A DNA stretch of 38,365 nucleotides from an uncultured Bacteroidales bacterium (GCA_947168515.1 CAMVMF010000031.1:1-38365); one strand, 5' to 3'. Shown: positions 24,214 through 33,537, counted from the stretch's first letter. Notes: generated by a model from the letters alone, not told the origin. Program-made: numbers and translations.

Positions 24214-27030
24214 CTAAAGTATCAGCATCCGATAGAGGATTTCGATGGGGTGTACGGCGTGGACTCCGGTGCCGTCGAGTATCTGCTGGCGGCATGAGGT
24301 GCCAGGGGCAGCCACAATGGCGGGAATAGCGTTGGTTTGCTGAACGGCTTTGCGCACAGTGGGGAAGAGTATCATCTCGCCGATGGCCAAGGAGGTTTGG
24401 TAATGTTCTTTTTCGTAGCCGAAAGAACCTGCCATGCCACAACAGCTGCTGGGGATAACGTGTAAGGTGCAGCCTTTGAGTAGTCGAAGCATTGCGGCAG
24501 TTTTTTCGATGCCTACCAACGATTTTTGATGACAATGCCCATGAAGCCATATCTCAATGGCATCGGGTTGGAATTGGTCGGAGGTGATATTGCCACGAGC
24601 CACTTCGCGCATGATGAATTCGTCATACAGCAGGCAGTTCTTGCCCAGCTGTTCAGCCTCTTGTTTCATTGCTGGCGGTACTAGATTGGGGTACTCGTCT
24701 CGGAAAGTGAGGATACAGCTAGGTTCGATGCCGACCAATGGTGTTGAGTCGGAAATCTTGTGGCTGAGCAACTTTACATTCTTGACGGCGTATTTGGTGG
24801 CTAGATGCAGGCAGCCTTTAGAGATGGCTGCACGCCCACTTTCGGCAGTCCGAGGTACGATAACCTCATAGCCTAAAGAAGTGAGCAACTGGGCAAAAGT
24901 GAGTCCTAGTTCGGCCTCTTGCATATTGGTAAATTCATCGGCAAAGAGGTATACGCAGCCTTTTTTGTGTTGAGGTTCGAGATGCGCTTTTTTAATCAAT
25001 TTGCGCATGGTGTGATGCGAGAGGGCGGGTATGGCGCGCTGGGGAGCGAAAGAAACTATTTTTTTGATGAGAGAGGAAGACCAACTCCAAGAGGCAAAGT
25101 AATTGTAAAGGGGATAAACAAGGTGCCCGAGTTGTTCGATGGCGGCCATGCGCGCGACCATCCAAGTGCGGAAAGGTACGCCGTGACGGTCGTAGAGGCG
25201 TTGGAGGACTTGGGCGCGGATGTATGTCATGTCGACGTTGGACGGGCACTCTCCTTTGCAACCTTTGCAGGCTAGGCAGCTGTAGAGCATTTCTTTGAGT
25301 GCTTGAGTGTCTTCTTTGTCGTTTCCAAGTCCGCGGGTGAGTACTTCGCGCAGCACATTGGCGCGGGCACGAGTGGTCATGAGTTCGTCGCGGGAGACTT
25401 TGAAGGCAGGGCACATGGTGCCACCGATGAGGTTGCTCTTGCGGCAGTCGCCGGCACCGTTGCATTGCTCGATGAGGCACATGAGGTCTTTGTCCTCGCA
25501 AAGGTATTGTTGGTCGACATCGTAGCGCAAGGACTCATCCATGGGTGGCGCATCAACGATCTTATTCATGTTGAAAACACCATCGGGGTCCCAGCATTTC
25601 TTTACCTGACGCATCAGTTGATAGACCTCCTGGCCATACATCAGGGGGATGAATTCGCCGCGGAGGCGTCCGTCGCCATGTTCGCCACTGAGACTACCGT
25701 GATATTTCTTCACCAGTTTGGCCGATTCGAGAGCCACTTGGTGGAACCGCAGGCGGTCTTCTTTCTCTTTGATGTTGAGTATTGGACGTAAGTGTAGTTC
25801 GCCGGTACTGATGTGGCCATAGTAGACACAACTCATGCCCAAACGGTCCATCATCTGTTGAAACTCGTCCAGATAGGCTGGGAGCCGTTCGGGGGCTACG
25901 GCGGTATCTTCGATGACACCGATAGGTTTGTTGTCGCTGAGTACGCCAGTGAGCACTCCGAGGCCGGCTTTCCGCAATGCCCATACGCGGCTGATGTCGC
26001 TCCCGTAGACACGGCTGCAATGGTAGGCAAGGCCTTGTTCCTGCAGTTCTTGTTCGAGGGCATTGGCATTGTTGTCCATGTCGGGGCCGTTGAATTCGGC
26101 GATAATCAGTGCTGCCGGCTGGCCTTGTATAAAGAAACGGTTGCGGTCTTGGGTACGGTTGTTGCGGCAGAGCTCCAGAATCTGACCATCCATCAATTCG
26201 ATGGCCACAGGGTGGTGGCGTAGGGCTACGAGGTTGGCTTGATAACTTTTGGGCAGCGAGTCGCAGTGGGCGCAAAGTACCATCTGCTCCTTGGGAGGAA
26301 TGGGGTCTAGCGAGAGTTTGATGGCGGTGACGAAGCAGAGGGTGCCCTCGCTGCCGCAGATGATTTTGGCCAGGTCGATGTGCTGAGGGTCGTCTATGGC
26401 CTCATCAATGGCATAGCCGCAACTGCGGCGTTGGAGCGACTTGTCGGGGAAACTGTCCTCGATGAGTTTGCGTGTGTCGGCATCGTTGGCCCAACGGTCT
26501 AGTTGAGCATAGATGTTGCCCAGCAAGGGACTGCCTTGGCGCGAGGCTGTCGAAAAGCGACTGCCGTCGGCAAGAATGCCTTGTATCTCAAGCACATGAT
26601 GTCGAGTGCTGCCGTAGACCAATGAGTGGGTGCCGCAAGAGTTGTTGCCTACCATGCCACCAATACAGCAACGGTTGCTTGTAGAGGTTTCGGGACTGAA
26701 GAATAGGCCGTGGGGCTTGAGGAAGAGGTTGAGTTCGTCTCGTACCACACCGGGTTCCACCCACACCCAACGCTGTTGTTTGTCGAATTTGAGAATGTGG
26801 TTGAAGTAACGACTTATATCCACCACAATACCGTTGCCCACGACCTGTCCGGCAATGCTGGTGCCTCCGGCGCGGGGAATGAGGTGGGTGTGGCGGCGAC
26901 GGGCCTCTTCGATCAGTTCGATGATTTCGGCCTCGCTTTTAGGATAGGCTACTCCGATAGGCATCTCGCGGTAGGCGGATGCATCGGTGGCATAGGCAAT
27001 ACGGTGGAGCTTGTCGGTGAGAATGTTCAT
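24214..27030 (-). CDS. FAD-linked oxidase / 4Fe-4S / CCG-domain oxidoreductase
   Basis: A 938-residue fusion enzyme (start at 27030, MNILTDKLHRIAYATD). Order: FAD-binding PCMH domain (about 30-220; PRAGGTSIAGQ, GNNSCGTHSL), FAD-oxidase C-terminal domain (about 240-500; GEHGDGRLRGEF at about 448-459), a 4Fe-4S di-cluster domain (CNGAGDCRKS at 523, CLACKGCKGECPSN at 585-598), and a Cys-rich CCG domain near the C-terminus (HGHCHQKSLVG, CCGMAGSFGYE). It resembles GlcD/Dld-type dehydrogenases joined to a GlpC/LutA-like subunit and probably oxidises a 2-hydroxyacid such as D-lactate, passing electrons to Fe-S clusters and the membrane quinone pool. Substrate is inferred. A terminator (27050-27088) separates it from the polysaccharide genes upstream. 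Confidence 0.9.
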   Translation of the reverse strand: MNILTDKLHRIAYATDASAYREMPIGVAYPKSEAEIIELIEEARRRHTHLIPRAGGTSIAGQVVGNGIVVDISRYFNHILKFDKQQRWVWVEPGVVRDELNLFLKPHGLFFSPETSTSNRCCIGGMVGNNSCGTHSLVYGSTRHHVLEIQGILADGSRFSTASRQGSPLLGNIYAQLDRWANDADTRKLIEDSFPDKSLQRRSCGYAIDEAIDDPQHIDLAKIICGSEGTLCFVTAIKLSLDPIPPKEQMVLCAHCDSLPKSYQANLVALRHHPVAIELMDGQILELCRNNRTQDRNRFFIQGQPAALIIAEFNGPDMDNNANALEQELQEQGLAYHCSRVYGSDISRVWALRKAGLGVLTGVLSDNKPIGVIEDTAVAPERLPAYLDEFQQMMDRLGMSCVYYGHISTGELHLRPILNIKEKEDRLRFHQVALESAKLVKKYHGSLSGEHGDGRLRGEFIPLMYGQEVYQLMRQVKKCWDPDGVFNMNKIVDAPPMDESLRYDVDQQYLCEDKDLMCLIEQCNGAGDCRKSNLIGGTMCPAFKVSRDELMTTRARANVLREVLTRGLGNDKEDTQALKEMLYSCLACKGCKGECPSNVDMTYIRAQVLQRLYDRHGVPFRTWMVARMAAIEQLGHLVYPLYNYFASWSWSSSLIKKIVSFAPQRAIPALSHHTMRKLIKKAHLEPQHKKGCVYLFADEFTNMQEAELGLTFAQLLTSLGYEVIVPRTAESGRAAISKGCLHLATKYAVKNVKLLSHKISDSTPLVGIEPSCILTFRDEYPNLVPPAMKQEAEQLGKNCLLYDEFIMREVARGNITSDQFQPDAIEIWLHGHCHQKSLVGIEKTAAMLRLLKGCTLHVIPSSCCGMAGSFGYEKEHYQTSLAIGEMILFPTVRKAVQQTNAIPAIVAAPGTSCRQQILDGTGVHAVHPIEILYRMLIL

Positions 27031-27049
27031 GGTGTGGTTTTGATACAGA

Positions 27050-27088
27050 AATAAGAGCGTTGCCGACTTTAGCAACGCTCTTATTTCT
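27050..27088 (-). terminator. Terminator after the wbpI-like gene
   Basis: Perfect 14-bp stem AATAAGAGCGTTGC / GCAACGCTCTTATT with an 8-nt loop, about 10 bp after the wbpI-like stop on the minus strand and just upstream of the FAD oxidase ATG. Confidence 0.8.
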
Positions 27089-27096
27089 GAATTCGT

Positions 27097-28224
27097 TTAA
27101 ATGTAGTCTATGATAGTTTGTAGGATTTTCTCGGCAGCATGGGCATCGCCGAATAGTTTTGGGAAGTGCACAGGGTGGTCCACTAGGCGGTGATAGGCTG
27201 ATATTATTTGTTGATAGTCGGCATCGGCAATGATGCCGGCACCGTGGTCGACAATCTCCACCCATTCCGTCTCAGGACGGAGGATGACACAGGGTTTCTC
27301 AAAAAAGAAGGCCTCTTTCTGTACTCCACCGCTGTCGGTCATGACGATGCGGGCGTTTTGTTCGAGCATGATGATTTCGAAAAACGAAGCGGGCGGTACA
27401 ATACGGATGGATTCGGGCAGATTGACGGTGGATGGACGACTCTCTATAATCTTGCGGGTGCGGGGATGGAGGGGTAGGACTACGGGTATGTGGTCTTGCT
27501 CCGATATGTCTGTCAAGGCCTGAAGAATGGCATTGAGGCGCTCAGGGGTGTCGGTATTGTTGTCGCGATGGATGGTAGCGAGAATGAAGTTGTTGGGGGT
27601 TAGGCCGAGATTCTGGATGATGGATGAATGCTGGTGAGCCATTGAGGCGAAGTAGATGCTGTTGTCATACATCACGTCGCCGCAATTGCAAACACGTCGA
27701 TGTTTGCCCCCTTTGAAAGTGGCGCGGCTGTCCATGAAACCTTCGTGGCGGAGATTGTCGACAGCGGTCTGGGTGGGCGCAAAGCAGATGGAGGCGAGTT
27801 GGTCGCAGACGATGCGGTTGACCTCCTCAGGCATAGACATATTGAATGAACGCAGGCCGGCCTCAATATGGAAGACCGGTACGTGTAGCTTGGAGGCCGC
27901 CACAGCCCCAGCAAGGGTAGAGTTGGTGTCACCGTAAAGGATGATGCCGTCAAAATGGTCTGAGAGGAGGACTTCTTCGATTCCGGCAATCATCTTGGCC
28001 GTTTGTGAGCCATGGTGGCCAGAGCCTACGCCAAGATTGTAATTGGGTTGGGGAATGCCAAGTTCGTCGAAAAAGACTTGCGACATATTGGAGTCGTAGT
28101 GTTGGCCGGTGTGAAGGATGCACTCTTGGATTTGGTCGGCAAAGACATTCTTGACGGCACGGCTGATGGCTGCGGCTTTGATGATTTGTGGACGGGCTCC
28201 AATAATGGTGAGTATGCGGTGCAT
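27097..28224 (-). CDS. wbpI: UDP-GlcNAc-type 2-epimerase (WbpI/WecB-like)
   Basis: A 375-residue cytoplasmic non-hydrolysing 2-epimerase. Typical motifs: ILTIIGARPQIIKAAA at the start, HTGQHYDSNMS, GDTNSTLAGA, FHIEAGLRSFNMSMPEE, ATIHRDNN, TDSGGVQKEAFFF and RPETEWVE. Sequence resembles WbpI of Pseudomonas aeruginosa, which converts UDP-GlcNAc3NAcA to UDP-ManNAc3NAcA. Genes for the WbpE-, WbpB- and WbpA-type steps lie directly upstream on the same strand, which favours WbpI over the simpler WecB role (UDP-GlcNAc to UDP-ManNAc). Separated from the aminotransferase gene by 14 bp. Confidence 0.9.
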   Translation of the reverse strand: MHRILTIIGARPQIIKAAAISRAVKNVFADQIQECILHTGQHYDSNMSQVFFDELGIPQPNYNLGVGSGHHGSQTAKMIAGIEEVLLSDHFDGIILYGDTNSTLAGAVAASKLHVPVFHIEAGLRSFNMSMPEEVNRIVCDQLASICFAPTQTAVDNLRHEGFMDSRATFKGGKHRRVCNCGDVMYDNSIYFASMAHQHSSIIQNLGLTPNNFILATIHRDNNTDTPERLNAILQALTDISEQDHIPVVLPLHPRTRKIIESRPSTVNLPESIRIVPPASFFEIIMLEQNARIVMTDSGGVQKEAFFFEKPCVILRPETEWVEIVDHGAGIIADADYQQIISAYHRLVDHPVHFPKLFGDAHAAEKILQTIIDYI

Positions 28225-28238
28225 GGAACTATGTCAAT

Positions 28239-29432
28239 TTAGAGACTGCTGATAAGGCTTTCTGCTACGTAGCGGATTTCTTCGCGGGTGATATAGGGAT
28301 GCATGGGAAGCGAGAGGACACAGTCGGAAATCTGTTGTGCATTGGGGGTGAGCACATATTGGTGAACCTCTTTGAAGGCGGTCTGTTTGCTCATGGGTGT
28401 GGGGTAATAGACCATGGTGGGCACACCCTTGGCCTTTAGTTTGGCCTGTAAGGCCTCCCGGTTGAAAGTTCCATTGCCTGATGGCACACTGAGTTTGATG
28501 GTGTACTGTGCCCAGCTGCTGGTGTGGTCGCGGGGAATGTAGGGGGTGGTAATCTGGATCTCTTTCTTGATGAACTTGGTCATGCCGTTGATGAGTTGGG
28601 TGTAGTAGTCGGCGGCCTTGTTGACATCGGAGAGTTCGTAATCCTTAAAGGCTTTCAGCTTTACCTGAAGAATGGCCGCCTGGAGGGTGTCGAGGCGGGA
28701 GTTGAGGCCGATGCGTACATTGTCGTACTTGAAGCTGCCTTTGCCATGGACGCGGTAGGACTCGATGAGGGCGGCCCACTGGTCGTTGTTGGTGAAGACG
28801 GCACCGCCGTCGCCATAGCATCCCAGTGGTTTGGCGGGGAAGAAGGAGGTGGTGGAGATGTCGCCAAAGCTGCAGGCCCGTTGTATGTCGTAACCGCCAC
28901 CATCGGCTTTGGGTTTGCGGACATAGCCGCCAAAGCCTTGAGCACCATCCTCTATGACGAAAAGCCCCTCTTTTTTTGCAATTTCGCGGATGGCGGCGTA
29001 GTTGGCCGGAAGGCCGAAAAGGTCGACCGCAATGACGGCTTTGGGACGCAACGTCATCTGGTCAAGGACACAGCGGATAGCCTCTTCAAGGCTGTTGGCA
29101 TCCATATTGAAGGTGCGGGGGTCTATGTCAACGAAAACGGGTGTGGCACCTTCGAGAGAGACTACTTCGGCAGTGGAGAAGAAGGTGAAATCAGGCACGA
29201 AGACGGCATCGCCTTTGCCAATGCCGAGGGCTTTGAGAGTGAGGGTGAGGGCGTCGGTGCCGTTCGCGCAGGCAAGGCAATGTTTTACTCCGACATAGTC
29301 GGCCAATTGCTGTTCGAGTTCTTTGACAGGTGCGCCCATGATAAAATGGGCCGAGGTGGCAACTTCCACCATGGCTTTGTCTATATCGGCTTTCAGTACT
29401 TGATACTGCTTCTTAAGGTCTCTGAATTCCAT
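28239..29432 (-). CDS. wbpE: DegT/DnrJ/EryC1 aminotransferase (WbpE-like)
   Basis: A 397-residue PLP-dependent sugar aminotransferase. The internal aldimine Lys is K201 in SFFPAKPLGCYGDGGAVF, preceded by the PLP-phosphate site ANGTDALTLTLKALG (about 57-71) and the EDGAQGFGG motif (161-169). Overall sequence is close to WbpE, which makes UDP-GlcNAc3NA from the 3-keto sugar acid with glutamate as donor. It has a small extra insertion (about 171-186, KPKADGGGYD) relative to my memory of WbpE. The WbpB-type dehydrogenase gene lies 152 bp upstream. Intact with a plausible ATG at 29432. Confidence 0.9.
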   Translation of the reverse strand: MEFRDLKKQYQVLKADIDKAMVEVATSAHFIMGAPVKELEQQLADYVGVKHCLACANGTDALTLTLKALGIGKGDAVFVPDFTFFSTAEVVSLEGATPVFVDIDPRTFNMDANSLEEAIRCVLDQMTLRPKAVIAVDLFGLPANYAAIREIAKKEGLFVIEDGAQGFGGYVRKPKADGGGYDIQRACSFGDISTTSFFPAKPLGCYGDGGAVFTNNDQWAALIESYRVHGKGSFKYDNVRIGLNSRLDTLQAAILQVKLKAFKDYELSDVNKAADYYTQLINGMTKFIKKEIQITTPYIPRDHTSSWAQYTIKLSVPSGNGTFNREALQAKLKAKGVPTMVYYPTPMSKQTAFKEVHQYVLTPNAQQISDCVLSLPMHPYITREEIRYVAESLISSL

Positions 29433-29526
29433 TGAGTATTATTTTTTTGATTCGTGAGGATAGGTCTGTCGGCCCTTTTTCGATGGCGGAGCAGGTGGGG
29501 TGGTAATGCGTCGTCCATCGATGGCT

Positions 29527-29567
29527 GCCCAAAACAACCCTGTTTAGGGTTCGTCTGTTGTTCGGGC
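29527..29567. repeat. Nested stem-loop between wbpE-like and wbpB-like genes
   Basis: Outer arms GCCC..AACAAC (from 29527) pair with GTTGTT.GGGC (to 29567) and enclose AACCCT-GTTT-AGGGTT (29536-29551). It has no T-tract, so it may act as an attenuator or mRNA-stability element within the operon. Confidence 0.4.
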
Positions 29568-29584
29568 ATCGGGCTTCGGCAACG

Positions 29585-30565
29585 TCAGTATTTCATGTCC
29601 GTCCAGCCAAAAGGATGGGGGGCCAAAGGCAGTTTGGCCAAGGGGTGATAGTCGCCTTTGAGTCCTATGGGTGTGGCGTGGCGGATGTCGCTGACAATCT
29701 GTATGCAGTTGCGAGCCTCGCTGATGCGGAACCCGTTCCCGGCTAGTATTTCTTGGTAACTGCGGGTATGGAGCTCTGTAAAGCCTTGGCTGAACTCGAA
29801 CTCGTCGCCGTCAATCATGATAGTGCGGTAGGTGCGTTTCTCGCCCTGGACGGCATTCTCTGGCAGGCAGTCGGCGTTGATGCTGAGGAAGTAGCGGACG
29901 CGCGCCTGCTTGAACTCAAGAAAACCGGCCACACGGTCGTGCGACATCACATGGACTATGTTCTGCTCCACGGGGCCAAAAATCCACTGGAGCATATCGT
30001 AGAAATGGACACCTATGTTGGTGGCAATGCCGCCGCTTTTGTGCACGTCGCCCTTCCAAGAGGAGTAGTACCATTTGCCACGGGAGGTGATGTAGGTAAG
30101 GTCTACGTCGTATTTGCGGTCCTTGGGGCCGGCCTCAACCTTTTTCTTGAGGGCTACGATGGAATCGTGGAGGCGTAGCTGAAGGATGGTGTAGGCCTGA
30201 TGATTGGTGGCTTTCTCCATATCCACAAGGTTGTCGATGTTGTAGGGGTTGAGCACCAGAGGCTTCTCGCAGATGACATTGCATCCCAGTCGCAGGCCAT
30301 AACGGATAAAGGCATCGTGGGTGTAGTTGGGCGTGCAGATGGACAGCCATTGCAGCGGGTTGTCGGTGTGCTGTTGCTTGGAGCAAAAACGGTCGAACTG
30401 CTCTTGTTCGGTGAAGAACGAGCAGTCGGGGAATGAACTATCGAGACGGCCCACGCTGTCGAACTTATCGTAAGCGGCAATGAGGTCGTTGTGGGTATCG
30501 GCAATGGCCTTGAGATGGCGTGGTGCAATGTAACCGGCAGCACCTATGAGAGCAAAATTAGCCAT
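29585..30565 (-). CDS. wbpB: Gfo/Idh/MocA sugar dehydrogenase (WbpB-like)
   Basis: A 326-residue NAD(H)-binding oxidoreductase. The N-terminal Rossmann motif is FALIGAAGYIAPRHLKAI. The catalytic Lys lies in CEKPLVLNP (about residues 108-116) and the C-terminal half has DLTYITSRGKWYYSSWKGD and GGIATNIGVHFYDML. These match WbpB/WlbA, which oxidises UDP-GlcNAcA at C3 to the 3-keto sugar used by WbpE, with 2-oxoglutarate recycling the cofactor. Short gap of 42 bp from the wbpA-like gene. Substrate assignment is inferred from the gene set. Confidence 0.92.
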   Translation of the reverse strand: MANFALIGAAGYIAPRHLKAIADTHNDLIAAYDKFDSVGRLDSSFPDCSFFTEQEQFDRFCSKQQHTDNPLQWLSICTPNYTHDAFIRYGLRLGCNVICEKPLVLNPYNIDNLVDMEKATNHQAYTILQLRLHDSIVALKKKVEAGPKDRKYDVDLTYITSRGKWYYSSWKGDVHKSGGIATNIGVHFYDMLQWIFGPVEQNIVHVMSHDRVAGFLEFKQARVRYFLSINADCLPENAVQGEKRTYRTIMIDGDEFEFSQGFTELHTRSYQEILAGNGFRISEARNCIQIVSDIRHATPIGLKGDYHPLAKLPLAPHPFGWTDMKY

Positions 30566-30606
30566 AGTAATATTTTTTTGCAGGATGTGGATATTACAAT
30601 TGTGGT

Positions 30607-31881
30607 TTAAAGACGTCCGTCGACAAGTTCGCGTGGGAGAATGGCCTTGACATCGTATATGACATGCTCTTTCTCCAGCAATTGGTCAAAATCGATTTCC
30701 ATTTCGCGGAATTGGCGGTGTGCCACGGCGAAGATGGCGGCGTTGAACTTGTTCTTGGGCAACTCGTTGACGATATCGATGCCGTATTCGTGTTTGACTT
30801 TCTCGGGCGAAGCCCAAGGGTCGTAAACAGTGATGTTGGCGTTGTATTCTTGAAGGGCGTGGTAGATGTCGATGACACGTGTGTTGCGCACATCGGGGCA
30901 GTTCTCCTTGAAGGTGAAGCCCATGATGATGATTTTGGAGCCAAGGACCTGTATGCCCTTCTTGAGCATGAGTTTGATGGTCTGGTCGGCCACGTAGGCT
31001 CCCATGCCGTCGTTCATGCGGCGTCCGGCGAGGATAATCTCGGGGTTGTAGCCCATTCGTTGGGCGCACTGGGCGAGGTAGTAGGGGTCGACCGAGATGC
31101 AGTGCCCGCCCACTAGGCCCGGGTTCATCTTGATGAAGTTCCATTTGGTGCCGGCGGCTTCGAGCACATCGTTGGTGTCGATGCCCATAAGGGTGAATAT
31201 TTTGGAGAGCTCGTTGACGAAAGCAATGTTGATGTCGCGCTGGCTGTTCTCAATCACCTTGGCGGCTTCGGCTACCTTGATGCTGGGGGCACGGTGGGTG
31301 CCGTTTTGAAGCACAGAGCCATAGACATTGTCGACGATTTCAGCTATTTCAGGAGTGGAACCGGAGGTGATTTTCTTGATTTTTTCCACTGTGTGGACTT
31401 TGTCGCCCGGGTTGATGCGCTCGGGGCTGTAGCCAGCGTAGAAGTCGACGTTGAATTTGAGACCGGAGACCTTTTCGACAACGGGAAGGCACTCGTCCTC
31501 GGTAACACCCGGATAGACGGTGGATTCATAGACGACAATGTCGCCTTTGCTGATGACTTTGCCAACGGCCTCGCTGGCACCGTAGAGCGGGGTGAGGTCG
31601 GGGTTGTTGTTGCGGTCCACGGGGGTGGGAACGGCAACAACGTAGAAATTGCACTGACGAATGTCTTCTAAATTAGCTGTACATTTAAAACCGTGATTCT
31701 TGATGGCATCCTGCAGCAGTTCGTCCGAAACTTCAAGTGTGGCATCGTGGCCGGTCATCAGGTCATCGACACGAGCTTTGTTCATGTCGTAGCCAATGGT
31801 GGGATACTTGGTAGAAAAGAGTCGTGCCAAAGGAAGACCGACATAGCCCAAACCGATAACTGCAATCTTAATATTTTCCAT
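30607..31881 (-). CDS. wbpA: UDP-N-acetylglucosamine/hexosamine 6-dehydrogenase (WbpA-like)
   Basis: A 424-residue nucleotide-sugar 6-dehydrogenase that oxidises C6 of UDP-GlcNAc (or UDP-ManNAc/GalNAc) to the uronic acid with 2 NAD+. The N-terminal Rossmann fold is IAVIGLGYVGLPLA (6-19), followed by GHDATLEV (44-51), typical for the WbpA/WbpO/TviB subgroup. The catalytic Cys is C261 in GGHCISVDPYY, and the C-terminal domain starts with ILAGRRMNDGM and ends GFTFKENCPDVRN. First gene of the wbpA-B-E-I run. A -7 box is found at 31962-31969, about 80 bp upstream. Confidence 0.92.
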   Translation of the reverse strand: MENIKIAVIGLGYVGLPLARLFSTKYPTIGYDMNKARVDDLMTGHDATLEVSDELLQDAIKNHGFKCTANLEDIRQCNFYVVAVPTPVDRNNNPDLTPLYGASEAVGKVISKGDIVVYESTVYPGVTEDECLPVVEKVSGLKFNVDFYAGYSPERINPGDKVHTVEKIKKITSGSTPEIAEIVDNVYGSVLQNGTHRAPSIKVAEAAKVIENSQRDINIAFVNELSKIFTLMGIDTNDVLEAAGTKWNFIKMNPGLVGGHCISVDPYYLAQCAQRMGYNPEIILAGRRMNDGMGAYVADQTIKLMLKKGIQVLGSKIIIMGFTFKENCPDVRNTRVIDIYHALQEYNANITVYDPWASPEKVKHEYGIDIVNELPKNKFNAAIFAVAHRQFREMEIDFDQLLEKEHVIYDVKAILPRELVDGRL

Positions 31882-31961
31882 GTATAATATATATATTATT
31901 TTCTATAAATCAACCCTATATACAAATATGACACCACCTGAAAATCGGCGATATTTAAATG

Positions 31962-31969
31962 CAAAAATA
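31962..31969 (-). promoter_or_regulatory. -7 box (TATTTTTG) for the wbp-like operon
   Basis: A TAnnTTTG match on the minus strand preceded by an A/T-rich region. The -33 box is imperfect. Expected start near 31955, giving a leader of about 75 nt before the wbpA-like ATG. Confidence 0.45.
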
Positions 31970-32087
31970 CGTTTTTTTTTTAATTAATTAGAAAAAGCAG
32001 GAAGATTATTTTGAGCCTAGGTATTCTCTGCCATCTGTGCGGTGGCATTCTACTGCTTTGCAAGGATAAAAAAACACACGCAGTGGC

Positions 32088-33431
32088 TTAGGACTTCTTT
32101 GTGTCTGGCAGTGATGGGTGTGTAGGCAAGTTGGGAGGCTCGCAATGTTCAACGTCTGTTTTTCCCTTCCACCAAGGGGCAGGGTAGTGCTTGGCGAAAG
32201 CGAGAAGGGTACAGTACCACCAACAGATGAACAGCAGTCCCATCTGACGCGAAAACCCCTCTTCGAAGAAAATCCACGCCGAGTAGAGAATGGTGAAAAC
32301 AATCATCACGGGATTCCAATACTTGCGGGTAAGGGAGAGAATGGCGGGCAGGACCACCATCACAATCAGTATGACAAGGCCAATGATTCCCGTTGCCACG
32401 AGGGTCTCAAGGTATTGGTTGTGCATGTTCAATTTATTCTCATAACTTTTGGTAAGGTCGTGAGCCACATATTCTTGGAAAAGGTTGTACCAATAACCGT
32501 CATTGCCATATCCGATGAGCTCGTGGTCCTCTACCAGTTCTATGCCGCATTCCCAAATGTCTTCGCGTACGTCGGCATCTTCCCCATTTTCCATTTTTTC
32601 GAAGGTGTTTTCTGCGCGTGAGAACAATTCGGGCGTGACGATGTGGTTCAGTCCAAGGAATAGGGCAAAGCATAGTGCAATGATTGTGCCCTTTTTGTAT
32701 TCTTTTAGAAGAATAAGATAGGCAACTAGTGAGGCCACAACCATAATCATGGTGAGCAATCCCGACCTCGAACCGATGATCAGAATGTATTCGACCATAA
32801 TCATGATGTCGGCCACCAATATCCATCGCCACTTCCTCCACTGGGGCTGCTGCCAATAGCGCATGGTCTCAAAGAATAGTAGGATGATGGCCGTATTGAT
32901 ATAAAGAGCCAGATAGTTGTAGTGCATGGGGTCGAAGTGAGACTGGATAACGTTTTTATACGCCTCTCCGGCCATGAGGTCCAGAATGGCTTGTGCCAGC
33001 ATGATGCAGAATCGTGCGGTCAGCACTGCAGCGAGCAGCAGGCTCAGTGCCGAAACATGTTTTCGCCGGACGTAGCCAAGGTTGCTGAGAAGGAAAAAGA
33101 TAGGGATAAGTATTATAGGCAGTTTCTTCCCTAAGACGACAAATCCGCCCATGGGACTGTTGCTGTAGTGGATGCTGAAGAGGTAAATAAGATAGTAGAG
33201 CACCATCATTAGTAGGCAGTAGCGAAACCCTTTGGAAAGGCCCAGGTTGCCCACTTTCTTGGAGGCAATCATCTTAGCGACGGCAGCAATGATAAGAATG
33301 GCCAAAGCCCATATCCCTAAACGCCAATGGATGGCGACGGAGGCAACGTACAACGCCATGGCGGCATATTCTGCGGCCTCATACCATCTTAGGTTGGTAA
33401 ACAGTAGGGCTATTTTCTCCTTAACATCCAT
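32088..33431 (-). CDS. O-antigen ligase/polymerase-like membrane protein (Wzy_C)
   Basis: A 447-residue inner membrane protein with about 11-12 segments and a large periplasmic loop (about 285-340) followed by the Wzy_C signature NMHNQYLETLVATGIIGL. The family includes WaaL O-antigen ligases and Wzy polymerases, which I cannot separate by sequence alone. The ATG at 33431 (MDVKEKIALL) is preferred. The frame is open four codons further through the heptamer array, starting at a TTG. The gene follows the HAD gene across the array and lies in the polysaccharide cluster. The C-terminal tail of about 30 polar residues is probably cytoplasmic. Confidence 0.85.
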   Translation of the reverse strand: MDVKEKIALLFTNLRWYEAAEYAAMALYVASVAIHWRLGIWALAILIIAAVAKMIASKKVGNLGLSKGFRYCLLMMVLYYLIYLFSIHYSNSPMGGFVVLGKKLPIILIPIFFLLSNLGYVRRKHVSALSLLLAAVLTARFCIMLAQAILDLMAGEAYKNVIQSHFDPMHYNYLALYINTAIILLFFETMRYWQQPQWRKWRWILVADIMIMVEYILIIGSRSGLLTMIMVVASLVAYLILLKEYKKGTIIALCFALFLGLNHIVTPELFSRAENTFEKMENGEDADVREDIWECGIELVEDHELIGYGNDGYWYNLFQEYVAHDLTKSYENKLNMHNQYLETLVATGIIGLVILIVMVVLPAILSLTRKYWNPVMIVFTILYSAWIFFEEGFSRQMGLLFICWWYCTLLAFAKHYPAPWWKGKTDVEHCEPPNLPTHPSLPDTKKS

Positions 33432-33537
33432 CTCAATTCTCAATTCTCATTATGGTTCTCAATTCTCAATTCCCAATTCTCATTATGGTTCTCAATTCCT
33501 AATTCTCAATTCCTAATTCTCAATTTTCAATTTTCAT
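33432..33537. repeat. Heptanucleotide array directly upstream of the O-antigen ligase gene
   Basis: About 14 degenerate copies of CTCAATT (plus strand; AATTGAG on the coding strand), interrupted twice by TCATTATGGTT (about 33448 and 33479). It ends on the base adjacent to the ATG of the minus-strand gene at 33431. The same unit and the same interrupting motif occur at 34164-34243. Confidence 0.85.

Noticed and set aside
28524-29435. 303-codon plus-strand open frame
   Set aside because: Lies wholly antisense to the well-supported wbpE-like gene and is only a shadow of its codon bias.
29433-29584. Remnant of wbpD in the gap between the wbpE-like and wbpB-like genes
   Set aside because: A short stretch faintly recalls an N-terminal HP.SAI motif, but it is too short and lacks hexapeptide repeats.
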